Assembly: GCA_964459385.1 (NCBI GenBank)
Contig: CAYWLG010000007.1
Span: forward strand, 1-64,000
Reading direction: 5' to 3'
Length of the DNA: 64,000 bases
From: UBA6107 sp964459385
Lineage (GTDB): Bacteria > Chloroflexota > Anaerolineae > Anaerolineales > Anaerolineaceae
Shown here: piece after piece, positions 37,819 through 45,660 of the stretch
Layout: each line of letters begins with the position of its first letter
Numbering within the stretch: the first letter of the stretch is position 1
Notes under the pieces: model-generated
What the model was told of the DNA's origin: nothing
Seen by the model: the letters and a program-made list of their open reading frames with translations, nothing else
Databases searched by the model: none
Program-made: the position numbers and the translations under genes

Positions 37819-39564
37819 ATGATTAACCTGACCATTGATGGACAACAAGTAAGCGTTCCCGAAGGAACCACCATTCTCGACGCTGCAAAACTGATGCACG
37901 TGGATGTTCCCACCCTGTGCTACCTCAACCTGGAAAAGATCAAGTATCTCAACCAGGTAGCCTCCTGCCGTATCTGCGTTGTCGAGGTGGAAGGCCGCCG
38001 CAACCTGGCCCCGGCCTGCGCCACCCCGGTAGCAGAAGGGATGAAGGTCATCACCAATTCAAAGCGGGTGCTGGCCTCGCGCCGCAAGAATCTCGAATTG
38101 ATCATCTCGAACCATCCGTTTGAATGTCTGGTGTGCGCCAAATCGACCGATTGTGAACTGCAGAAATTGGTCTGGGAATTTGGCATCAACACCCAGCGTT
38201 ACAGCGGCGGGCGTTCAGAACACCCCATTGACCGTTCCAGCGGGGCTCTCAAGCGGGATCCCAACAAATGCATCATGTGCCGCCGCTGCGAGACCATGTG
38301 CAATGAAGTGCAAACCGTGGGTGCTCTCACGGCCTTTGGCCGCGGGTTTGACACCGTGGTCGCCCCGGCCGAAATGCAGCCGATCGTCGATTCCACCTGC
38401 GTTTACTGCGGGCAGTGCGTCAGCGTTTGCCCCACCGCAGCCCTCACCGGCGTGGGCTACATCCAGGATGCCTGGAATGCCCTCTTTGACCCCACCAAAA
38501 AAGTGATCGTGCAGGTGGCCCCTGCGGTCCGTGTGGCCATCGGCGAAGAGTTCGGCATGCCGGTCGGGCAGGCGGTGACCGGTAAACTGGTGGCCGGCCT
38601 GCGCCGCCTGGGGTTTGACGCCGTTTTTGACACCACTTTTGGCGCCGATCTGACCATTGTGGAAGAATCCAAAGAGATCATCGACCGCCTGCAGCGCAAA
38701 GAGCATCTGCCCATTTTGACCTCTTGCTGCCCGGGTTGGATCAATTTCCTTGAGCATCAGTTCCCCAGCCTGAAATACATCGCCTCTACCTGCAAGTCAC
38801 CGCAGCAGATGACGGGCGCCATTGTCAAAACCTACTACGCCGAAAAGATGGGCATTGACCCCAAGGACATCGTCATGGTTTCGGTCATGCCCTGTATTGC
38901 CAAGAAGTATGAAGCCGCACTGCCCTCTGAAATGACCTATGGCATCCGCGATGTGGATATCGTTTTGACCACCCGCGAGCTGGCCAAGATGCTTAAAGAA
39001 GGTTCTGTAGACCTGCGCCACGTGTCCGAAGAGGAGTTTGATAACCCGTTGGGTTATTCGACGGGCGCCGGCGTGATCTTCGGCGGCTCCGGTGGCGTAT
39101 TGGAAGCCGCACTGCGCACCGTATACGAGAAGGTCACCGGCCGTGAACTGGAGGACGTGAACTTCACCGCCATCCGCGGCATTGCCGGCACACGAGAAGC
39201 CGAAGTGCAGGTAGGCGAGCGCAAGGTAAGGGTGGCGGCAGTTTCCGGTCTGGGGAATGCCCGCAAGATCCTCGAAAAGATCGAAAGCGGCGAAGAGACC
39301 TACGATGTGATCGAGATCATGGCCTGCCCGGGCGGCTGCGTCAACGGCGGCGGACAACCCTACGCTGAAGAACGCGAAGACATCATCGAGCAGCGCACAC
39401 GCGGCTTGTTCCAGATCGACCGCAACACCCAGATTCGCAAGTCGCACTTGAACCCCTACATCCAGGCACTTTACCAAGATTACCTGGGGGAGGCTGGCAG
39501 CCACAAGGCGCACGAGATCTTGCATGTCACCGGGTTGATGTCAGAGCCGGTGGATTGCAAATAA
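37819..39564 (+). CDS. hydA: [FeFe] hydrogenase catalytic subunit (HydA)
   Basis: This protein of 581 residues makes or uses H2. It has an N-terminal [2Fe-2S] domain (ASCRICVVEV), a His/Cys-ligated 4Fe-4S motif (HPFECLVCAKSTDC), two 4Fe-4S motifs (CIMCRRCETMC and CVYCGQCVSVCP) and the H-cluster signatures L1 TSCCPGW (~302), L2 MPCIAKKYE (~356) and L3 EIMACPGGCVNGGGQP (~500). A small C-terminal subunit domain closes it. No HydEFG maturation genes are in this window. With hydC and hydB it probably couples NADH and reduced ferredoxin (from NifJ) to H2 release. Confidence 0.96.
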   Translation: MINLTIDGQQVSVPEGTTILDAAKLMHVDVPTLCYLNLEKIKYLNQVASCRICVVEVEGRRNLAPACATPVAEGMKVITNSKRVLASRRKNLELIISNHPFECLVCAKSTDCELQKLVWEFGINTQRYSGGRSEHPIDRSSGALKRDPNKCIMCRRCETMCNEVQTVGALTAFGRGFDTVVAPAEMQPIVDSTCVYCGQCVSVCPTAALTGVGYIQDAWNALFDPTKKVIVQVAPAVRVAIGEEFGMPVGQAVTGKLVAGLRRLGFDAVFDTTFGADLTIVEESKEIIDRLQRKEHLPILTSCCPGWINFLEHQFPSLKYIASTCKSPQQMTGAIVKTYYAEKMGIDPKDIVMVSVMPCIAKKYEAALPSEMTYGIRDVDIVLTTRELAKMLKEGSVDLRHVSEEEFDNPLGYSTGAGVIFGGSGGVLEAALRTVYEKVTGRELEDVNFTAIRGIAGTREAEVQVGERKVRVAAVSGLGNARKILEKIESGEETYDVIEIMACPGGCVNGGGQPYAEEREDIIEQRTRGLFQIDRNTQIRKSHLNPYIQALYQDYLGEAGSHKAHEILHVTGLMSEPVDCK

Positions 39565-39690
39565 AAGAATAAACGCTTGCCGCTGAGAAGAGGTTAAAAA
39601 GTTTTACGATCCGTCAGACATTCCTCTTCTCGATTTCGGGAGCCCTCTTGTAGAGTGGACGTGTTAAAATGGTTTAATATGTTTAACTCT

Positions 39691-40923
39691 ATGCAGCAGG
39701 GCTCCCTTTTTACACCTACTTCCCTGACAGTGGGGGATGTCACCCGCTATTTGCGCGAATTGATGGACAGCGACGACCTCTTGCGCGACGTATGGGTGAT
39801 GGGGGAGGTTTCCAACGCCTCCACCCCCGCTTCGGGACACATGTATTTCACCCTCAAAGATCAATCAGCTTCGCTCAAGTGTGTGATGTGGAAGCCGCAG
39901 GTATTGCGGTTGCGTTTTGCGCTCCGTGCCGGCATGGCCGTAGAAGCGCACGGAGCCATCAGCGTTTATGAGCAGGGCGGGCAGTACCAGCTATATGTGG
40001 ATGCCATTCGCCCGGCCGGTGAAGGGGCACTTTATCAGGAATTTTTACGCCTGAAAGCCCAACTGGAAGCCGAAGGCTTGTTTGACCCTGAACGCAAACG
40101 TCCGCTGCCGCCGGCACCGGCCAAGATCGGTATCGTTACCTCTCCAACGGGGGCCGCTTTGCAGGATATGCTCAACACGCTGCGGCGACGTTACCCGCTG
40201 GCTGAAGTGGTGATCGCGCCGGCTGCCGTGCAGGGAGAAGCCGCACCGGCGGAGCTGGTGCGGGCTTTGGCGCGTTTGAATGCCGAGCCGGGGATTGAAG
40301 TGATTTTGATCGCCCGCGGCGGCGGTTCAATGGAAGACCTTTGGGCGTTCAACGATGAGAACGTGGTGCGCGCGGTGGCTGAAAGCCGTATTCCGGTGAT
40401 CAGCGGGGTGGGGCACGAAGTGGATTTTACCCTCACCGATTTCGCTGCCGATCTGCGCGCGCCGACACCCACGGCTGCGGCTGAACTGGCTACCCCCGAC
40501 CAAGCCGACCTGCGTGAGCGTCTGTTCACCTTGTCACAAGATCTCAATATTGCCGCAACGATGTGGGTTTCAGATGCAAAAGAGATGCTGCGTTCTTTGC
40601 AGGCGCGTTTGGAGCGGGTCTCGCCGCAGCGCAGCATCAACGACCAACGCCAGCGTGTTGACGAATTAACCGTGCGCGCTTCGTTGGCCGCGTTCAATCA
40701 TTTGCGTTTGCAAAGGGCCTCTCTATCGGGCATTGCGCAACGGTTGAGCGCCTTGAACCCGACGGCCGTATTGGCGCGCGGTTATGCAATTGTGCGCAGA
40801 GAAGACGCGACAGTGGTTCGCAGCGTCAGGCAGGCAAGCCCGCAGACGAAGATTTCGATACAGGTGAGTGATGGCACGTTCGCTGCCTGTGTGAGCGAAG
40901 AGAAAGCAGGAGAAAACAGATGA
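39691..40923 (+). CDS. xseA: Exodeoxyribonuclease VII large subunit
   Basis: This protein of about 410 residues has an N-terminal OB fold (WVMGEVSNASTPASGHMYFTLKD) and the XseA catalytic region (IGIVTSPTGAALQDMLNTL, ARGGGSMEDLWAFNDE, SGVGHEVDFTL), then a long coiled coil. With XseB it degrades single-stranded DNA. The start is uncertain: no ribosome site precedes ATG 39691, ATG 39679 or GTG 39655. I chose 39691 by the usual distance to the LTV-x-x-VTRYLR block. xseB overlaps the 3' end by 4 bp (ATGA). Confidence 0.93.
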   Translation: MQQGSLFTPTSLTVGDVTRYLRELMDSDDLLRDVWVMGEVSNASTPASGHMYFTLKDQSASLKCVMWKPQVLRLRFALRAGMAVEAHGAISVYEQGGQYQLYVDAIRPAGEGALYQEFLRLKAQLEAEGLFDPERKRPLPPAPAKIGIVTSPTGAALQDMLNTLRRRYPLAEVVIAPAAVQGEAAPAELVRALARLNAEPGIEVILIARGGGSMEDLWAFNDENVVRAVAESRIPVISGVGHEVDFTLTDFAADLRAPTPTAAAELATPDQADLRERLFTLSQDLNIAATMWVSDAKEMLRSLQARLERVSPQRSINDQRQRVDELTVRASLAAFNHLRLQRASLSGIAQRLSALNPTAVLARGYAIVRREDATVVRSVRQASPQTKISIQVSDGTFAACVSEEKAGENR

Positions 40924-41153
40924 GCAAAAAAGACGAAACACAAAGCGAAGACCTGACCTATGAAGGGGCTTATGCCGAGTTGGAGAAGATTGTGGAGACG
41001 CTTGAGACCAACCAGGGGGCACTGGAAGAGAATATGAAACTCTTTGAGCGCGGTCAGTTTTTAGTTCAATATTGTGCTAAAATGCTGGATACCGCCGAAT
41101 TAAAGATTCGGCAACTCAGTTTGAACACTACAACTCAAGAGGAAAATGCCTGA
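40920..41153 (+). CDS. xseB: Exodeoxyribonuclease VII small subunit
   Basis: This protein of 77 residues has the helical-hairpin pattern of XseB (LTYEGAYAELEKIVETLE, then LEENMKLFERGQFLVQYC). It assembles on the coiled coil of XseA. The ATG overlaps the xseA stop as ATGA, and its own stop overlaps the next start as TGATG. The three genes are therefore translationally coupled. Confidence 0.95.
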   Translation: MSKKDETQSEDLTYEGAYAELEKIVETLETNQGALEENMKLFERGQFLVQYCAKMLDTAELKIRQLSLNTTTQEENA

Positions 41154-41602
41154 TGGCTTGGATATTGGGATACCCTGAACTGGTCTGCACTTTCGCCGGC
41201 TGGTTTGTCGCATCTGTACTTAAAATACCGGTTTTTTATTTCCTTAACCGCAAGGTGGATCTTAAACTGGCTTTTGGTACGGGGGGGATGCCCAGTTCAC
41301 ATTCGGGATTGATCGTTTCGACCACGCTGGGCATCGGTCTCTTCAGCGGATTCGATCACCCGGCTTTTGCCTTGGCAGTAGCCATCTCGATGATCGTGCT
41401 TTACGACGCGGCCGGGGTGCGCCGACAGGCCGGCATCCACGCGGAACGCATTAATATGATCTTTGAAGAGCTTTGGCAGGGTAAACCCATTGGCGAAGCC
41501 GAGCTGAAAGAAATGCTGGGGCACACCCCCATCGAAGTTCTGGGCGGCACGCTCACGGGGATCATGACGGCACTTTTTATATGGCTGGTCTGGCCAAAGT
41601 AG
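41153..41602 (+). CDS. Divergent PAP2-family membrane protein (DUF212)
   Basis: This protein of 149 residues has about four membrane segments and the DUF212 signature: GGMPSSHSG (family: GGMPSSHSA), VLYDAAGVRRQAG and LGHTPIEVLGG. The Ser-His motif resembles lipid phosphate phosphatases of the PAP2 group; the reaction is not established. It overlaps xseB as TGATG. It ends directly before the inverted repeat that bounds the broken GxxExxY module, so that module inserted or arose just after its stop codon. Confidence 0.88.
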   Translation: MAWILGYPELVCTFAGWFVASVLKIPVFYFLNRKVDLKLAFGTGGMPSSHSGLIVSTTLGIGLFSGFDHPAFALAVAISMIVLYDAAGVRRQAGIHAERINMIFEELWQGKPIGEAELKEMLGHTPIEVLGGTLTGIMTALFIWLVWPK

Positions 41603-41609
41603 GGGAAAC

Positions 41610-41629
41610 TCACACAGAGGGCACAGAGA
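41610..41629. repeat. Left CACAGAGG-type inverted repeat of the GxxExxY module
   Basis: The sequence TCACACAGAGGGCACAGAGA has an imperfect inverted partner at 43283-43310 (TCTCTGTG...GCCTCTGTGTGA). The pair brackets the split GxxExxY gene. Confidence 0.6.
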
Positions 41630-41647
41630 ATTCAGGGGGCTAAAATC

Positions 41648-41812
41648 ATGGAAATTAACGAAATCACCGGCGAAATTATTAATTCGTCAATACAAATTCA
41701 CAAAGATCTTGGACCAGGATTACTTGAATCTGTTTATGAGTCCATTTTAGAGAAAAACTTGATAGGTAAGAGTCTGCTAGTAGAAAGATAAAGGCCAATC
41801 TCTTTTGTCCCA
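41648..41812 (+). pseudogene. GxxExxY-family protein, 5' half (broken)
   Basis: From ATG 41648 the frame gives 47 codons to TAA at 41789, then reads on as RPISFV before losing similarity near 41812. The N-terminus has the family pattern: an EINEITGEIINSSIQIHK helix, then LGPGLLESVYE, the G-x-x-E-x-x-Y motif. The stop falls where relatives have Gln (VERQ). The continuation is found 1.2 kb away at 43042-43272. This half therefore carries two lesions: a nonsense codon and an insertion. Confidence 0.75.
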
Positions 41813-41817
41813 TAAAA

Positions 41818-41844
41818 TTGCATTCTGAAATATTTACATATAAT
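41818..41844 (+). promoter_or_regulatory. Possible promoter at the left end of the inserted segment
   Basis: TTGCAT (41818-41823), a short 15 bp spacer and a perfect TATAAT (41839-41844). It would drive the zinc-ribbon gene at 41914 from within the insert itself. Confidence 0.4.
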
Positions 41845-41913
41845 TAATTGCACAAATCTTCGATACTTGGTTGGTTAACAATTATGACAAATCTAAAATA
41901 TTCAGGAGGTAGC

Positions 41914-42921
41914 ATGAAGAAATGTGAAAATTGTGGAAAGAATTTTGAGGATAGTTTTAGCTTTTGCCCTTATTGCGGTAAGCAAATAACAAGCAAAGAC
42001 ACTGAAAATGGACCGACTAGACAGTCGCAATTTGTTTGTTTTAATTGCCATAAGCCGATTGGAAAGCATTTTTCTGGTAATCATTGTCCTAATTGCGGAG
42101 TATATCTATATAAAGAGTGTCTGAATTGTGGAGAGCTTAATTGGTGGGCAGATGAATACTGTAAAAAATGCGGGGTTAAATATACGGAGGCAAAATTATC
42201 GATCAGCAACGATAAATGCAAAGAATGGCTTGATTATTTTTATTATTCATTTCCTCATTACAATGATCTATATTACCAAGGGAAATTAAGAAAAACAAAG
42301 CAAATGAAAACCTCGATAGAAAAACTATATGGCATCATCAATCCTGATGATTCAAAATTTGCGTTTGTCGTTCAAATTACAAATCGGTTAGCGTATATCA
42401 GCAGATATTCTCTCTTTAACGCTGGAATACTTGACACGAAAGAATTTTGCCTTGATTCTGTTCAAATTGACAATCTAATAGTTGACAATGGCTTCTTCTT
42501 TGTCTTTCGCAATCGTATTACAATCTTAGATTGCGATGACAATAAATTCTTTTCATTTGAACACCATTCTATTCGTAGTTTTACCCGGTCTTCAAGCGAC
42601 ACATTCGAATTTTTATTTTCGGACAATAAAGCAATGCAAATACATTTTCATTTAGGATCAAAACTCAAATCAATTGCACAGCAGGTAGGATGGATTGCAT
42701 TAGGAATTGCTGGGTCCGCAGCAACCTCTAGTGACAATCAAAATCAGAAACTTGCAAACTTAGAAAACCGCGTTGACGAGCTTAATAATAAATTATCTTC
42801 GATTAATCTACGCAAAGTTACCACCTACAATTCGCTTTATGAAGAGACTCAAGCGTATATGGATGCAGTTGAAGGATTATTTCTAGCCCTTTACAAGCCA
42901 TTGCTTGCGAAAATTCACTAA
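41914..42921 (+). CDS. Zinc-ribbon protein with coiled-coil end, function unknown
   Basis: This protein of 335 residues begins with three zinc-ribbon units: CENCGKNFEDSFSFCPYCG, CFNCHKPIG with CPNCG, and CLNCGELNWW with CKKCG. A middle beta-rich region (about 125-265), with repeated aromatic strands, resembles small bacterial PH-like domains, but this is weak. A Gly/Ala-rich hydrophobic stretch (IALGIAGSAA) and a coiled coil (NLENRVDELNNKLSSI) end it. AGGAGGT precedes ATG 41914. The gene is AT-rich and occupies the insert that splits the GxxExxY gene, so it looks acquired. No function is assigned. Confidence 0.7.
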   Translation: MKKCENCGKNFEDSFSFCPYCGKQITSKDTENGPTRQSQFVCFNCHKPIGKHFSGNHCPNCGVYLYKECLNCGELNWWADEYCKKCGVKYTEAKLSISNDKCKEWLDYFYYSFPHYNDLYYQGKLRKTKQMKTSIEKLYGIINPDDSKFAFVVQITNRLAYISRYSLFNAGILDTKEFCLDSVQIDNLIVDNGFFFVFRNRITILDCDDNKFFSFEHHSIRSFTRSSSDTFEFLFSDNKAMQIHFHLGSKLKSIAQQVGWIALGIAGSAATSSDNQNQKLANLENRVDELNNKLSSINLRKVTTYNSLYEETQAYMDAVEGLFLALYKPLLAKIH

Positions 42922-43041
42922 AAATCCAAGAGAACCATTTTCTACGAACGCACGATTTTTAGCTAATATGGAGATTCTTTTTAATTTATTTTCAAACTCT
43001 CACGAAAATATATACTATTTATTAGGCTCTTTGGAGTATAA

Positions 43042-43272
43042 AGCTGTTGTATCTTTGATAATGGCAATTTCTACTTTAATGATGGTTTTCGGGTTGATTT
43101 ATTAGTTGAAAACACAGTTGTTGTTGAACTAAAATCGATAGAAAAACTTTCCCCGGTTCATTCAAAGCAATTGTTAACTTATCTAAAATTGTTACACCTT
43201 AGGGTGGGTTTGTTAATTAATTTTGGAGCCCCAACAATCAAAGAAGGGCTCCAACGCATCATAAATGGATGA
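43042..43272 (+). pseudogene. GxxExxY-family protein, 3' half (broken)
   Basis: This is an open frame without a start codon, running from a TAA at 43039 to TGA 43270. It reads FDNGNFYFNDGFRVDLLVE, then VVVELKSIEKLSPVH, HSKQLLTYLKLL and GLLINFG. These are the conserved C-terminal blocks of the family, including the D...ExK core of a PD-(D/E)XK fold. Joined to the 5' half at 41648 it would give about 125 residues, the usual length. Its own sequence shows no frameshift or stop, so the insertion may be recent. Confidence 0.75.
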
Positions 43273-43282
43273 CCAGATAAAA

Positions 43283-43310
43283 TCTCTGTGTCCTTAGTGC
43301 CTCTGTGTGA
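43283..43310. repeat. Right CACAGAGG-type inverted repeat of the GxxExxY module
   Basis: TCTCTGTGTCCTTAGTGCCTC followed by TGTGTGA is an imperfect reverse complement of 41610-41629. It lies 10 bp after the GxxExxY stop and 8 bp before the end of herA. Confidence 0.6.
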
Positions 43311-43318
43311 CCATACTC

Positions 43319-45043
43319 TTAATGCCCCAAAAGCTTCAAATTCTCTTCCATGCTGCGATTTGCTTGATTTCCCATCAGTTCAGCCCAGAAAGTTTTGTCA
43401 TACCTTCTTGACTTGACCAGGATGGGCATGGGCACTCCCCAACCCAAGAGCAACACTTCTTCTTTAGGCTGCAAGCGTGCCAGCATGCCGCGCAGAGCGT
43501 CCCGCCCGGCCAGGCCGGAAAGTACGGCGGCAATATCGTTTTCGTCGCCCAGCCAACCCGATACACGTGTGCCCAACTGCGACATGACCTCATCGTAGAT
43601 CTGCGAGGGGCGCTGGTCGATGATGAGCAGGGTGACGTAATATTTGCGCATTTCACGTGCGATGGTGCTGAAACTGGTCTGCGAGGCCATCTCCCGATTG
43701 AGCAGCTTATGGGCCTCTTCTACCGCGATCACCAGCGGACGCGGCTCGCCCTCGCCATGAGAACGGAAGTCATTGGTCATCTTTTCCCAGGCTTCACGGA
43801 TCTTGCGCGTCAGCAGGTTGGAGACGAGCAGATAGTCCAGATCGCTCTCGTATTCCCCAAAAGAGAGGATCACGTGGCGGCCGTTTTTGAGCGTGTCGAT
43901 GATGTTTTGCAGCAGATTGGGGGTCTGGGCATCGTTGTTGTTTTCGACAATATAGGGGCGATTGAACACACGGGTGAGCTTACTGCGCAGCCCTTCGGCG
44001 GCAGCCACGTTAACGCCGTTCTGCAGGGCCCAAAAGGCCACGCTGTCGGGGGCGGGCACTTTTTTGCCGTCCTCTCCTTCTTCCTGTTTACCGATGAACA
44101 TGGCTTTGAACTCGTGGAACCAGTGCTGCGCTCCGAATGAGTGGATGAGCGCCTCCAGGGTGGTGGCGGTGGTGTCGCGCAGGTTGAGTTCATTGCTGAG
44201 CAGCTCGATATCCTGCGGTTGAATATCCGCTTCGCTGATCTCAAGATGATAATTGGGTGTCTTGCCGCGGATGGTGCTGCTACGCCCAAGCCCCACTACC
44301 TGCACCTTCTCTTGAAACTTGGTCTTCAATCCGGGCACCGTTTGCCCGGTATCGGACGAAGTATCGTCAAAACCATACTCGTTGTGCATATCCAACACCA
44401 GCACGGAGGCGGCATTGTGCTTGATGAGCCCGGCCAGCAGAATGCGGGTGAGGAAAGATTTGCCCGTGCCGGTGGCGCCAAAGATGCCCGAACTGCGCTG
44501 GACGAATTTGTTCAGGTCAATGCAAACAGGGTGATCCTGCTCGCGTGTGTTGCCGATGACGAAATTGCCATCCTTTTCGGGGGAACCGAAGATCTCGGCC
44601 ACGTCACCGGCGCTGGCCAGACGCGTTGCGGCGCGGTGCACGGGCACGGTCTTGATGGGCAGCGGGCGCGGATCTTCGGGGTGTGCTTCTCGCCAGGCGG
44701 GGTAGGCGGGGCTGCTCAGGTCAGGTCCGCGTTCGAGCATGAGGGCGGGCAGTACCTCCAAATTGGTAAAGAGGGTTTGCTGCTTGAGCAGTTCCGCCAC
44801 GCGCGGCGAGAGCTGGCGTCCGACCATCTCTTCGGCATAACGGGGGTCCAGTGCGCCCAGTTGCAGGTCGGTCACCAGACCATAGAAGAGCCAGTCGCCG
44901 CTTTCGATCACCACAAAACCGCCTTCCTGCACCGATTGAGCCGGTACGGTGAGGCGCACGAACAAATTGGCTTTGAGCCCGCCGCCGATGATGTAGCCGA
45001 TGGCCTGACGGGACTCTTCGAGTGAATTAGGGGTAGATGGCAT
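43319..45043 (-). CDS. herA: HerA-type DNA-translocating ATPase
   Basis: This protein of 574 residues has an N-terminal HAS-barrel (AIGYIIGGGLKANLFVRLTV), then a FtsK/HerA motor with Walker A (FGATGTGKSFLTR, ~191), the HerA motif VLDMHNEYGFD, and Walker B (VIAVEEAHKLL, ~443). C-terminal residues include the sensor Arg region near QRPSQI. HerA hexamers pump DNA into the NurA nuclease during end resection. GGAGGAAA precedes the ATG. It is the last gene of nurA-HAS-herA. Confidence 0.92.
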   Translation of the reverse strand: MPSTPNSLEESRQAIGYIIGGGLKANLFVRLTVPAQSVQEGGFVVIESGDWLFYGLVTDLQLGALDPRYAEEMVGRQLSPRVAELLKQQTLFTNLEVLPALMLERGPDLSSPAYPAWREAHPEDPRPLPIKTVPVHRAATRLASAGDVAEIFGSPEKDGNFVIGNTREQDHPVCIDLNKFVQRSSGIFGATGTGKSFLTRILLAGLIKHNAASVLVLDMHNEYGFDDTSSDTGQTVPGLKTKFQEKVQVVGLGRSSTIRGKTPNYHLEISEADIQPQDIELLSNELNLRDTTATTLEALIHSFGAQHWFHEFKAMFIGKQEEGEDGKKVPAPDSVAFWALQNGVNVAAAEGLRSKLTRVFNRPYIVENNNDAQTPNLLQNIIDTLKNGRHVILSFGEYESDLDYLLVSNLLTRKIREAWEKMTNDFRSHGEGEPRPLVIAVEEAHKLLNREMASQTSFSTIAREMRKYYVTLLIIDQRPSQIYDEVMSQLGTRVSGWLGDENDIAAVLSGLAGRDALRGMLARLQPKEEVLLLGWGVPMPILVKSRRYDKTFWAELMGNQANRSMEENLKLLGH

Positions 45044-45062
45044 TTGTTTCCTCCGTCAGGGA

Positions 45063-45659
45063 TCAAAATACTTCAGAAACCGCGGTCAAAACATCCATCA
45101 ACTGCGGGTAATCGTCTTTTAACATGGCGATGATGCTTTGCAGAGCAGAAGCGCCCCACTCACTGCCCTCTACCTGATGGGCAGCGATGACGGCGCGCAG
45201 ATGCACGGCCAGCAGCTCGGCCAGGGGCAGGTCTTGGGCGCGCAGCAAGTGGCGCAGGTAGCCTGTTTGACCGGCCGGGGTGAAACGCACCAGATCGGCG
45301 TCACTGCATAGGTAGATATTATCGAGGGTCAGGGGAGGACGCTGCGGCAGCAGGTGGGCGATCTGGCTGTTCTTCTCATACCCTACAAAAATGACGCTCA
45401 TTTCAAGCGGTACGTTGCGGTTAAGCCGGTTATCTTCGATCACCTCATCCGAGATACCGTTGGCGGTGACCAACTGTCGCACCAGCCCATCGTCATCAAT
45501 GTGAATGTCGTAGACCAGGCCAAAAACGCGCGCCTGGTCTTCGGTGGGAATGAGCAGCATTTGCCCGAATTGCGGGGTGGTCTGCTGGCTGAGCTTGCAG
45601 CCCACCACACAGCCCTGAATGCTGGAACGCAGTAATCTGCCAACGGGAATATCATTCAT
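45063..45659 (-). CDS. Putative HAS-barrel protein between nurA and herA
   Basis: This protein of 198 residues is not a family I can name. Its first ~60 residues (VGRLLRSSIQGCVVGCKLSQ, then GQMLLIPTEDQARVFGLVYDI) resemble the HAS barrel at the N-terminus of HerA, which also binds NurA. The remainder is helical. It begins 1 bp after the nurA stop and ends 20 bp before herA, so it is almost certainly part of the same complex or its regulation. The HAS assignment is pattern-based. Confidence 0.65.
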   Translation of the reverse strand: MNDIPVGRLLRSSIQGCVVGCKLSQQTTPQFGQMLLIPTEDQARVFGLVYDIHIDDDGLVRQLVTANGISDEVIEDNRLNRNVPLEMSVIFVGYEKNSQIAHLLPQRPPLTLDNIYLCSDADLVRFTPAGQTGYLRHLLRAQDLPLAELLAVHLRAVIAAHQVEGSEWGASALQSIIAMLKDDYPQLMDVLTAVSEVF

Positions 45660-45660
45660 C

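Noticed and set aside
42905..43105. 66-codon frame after the zinc-ribbon gene
   Set aside because: It starts at TTG without a ribosome site, overlaps the zinc-ribbon end and runs into the GxxExxY 3' half in another frame.
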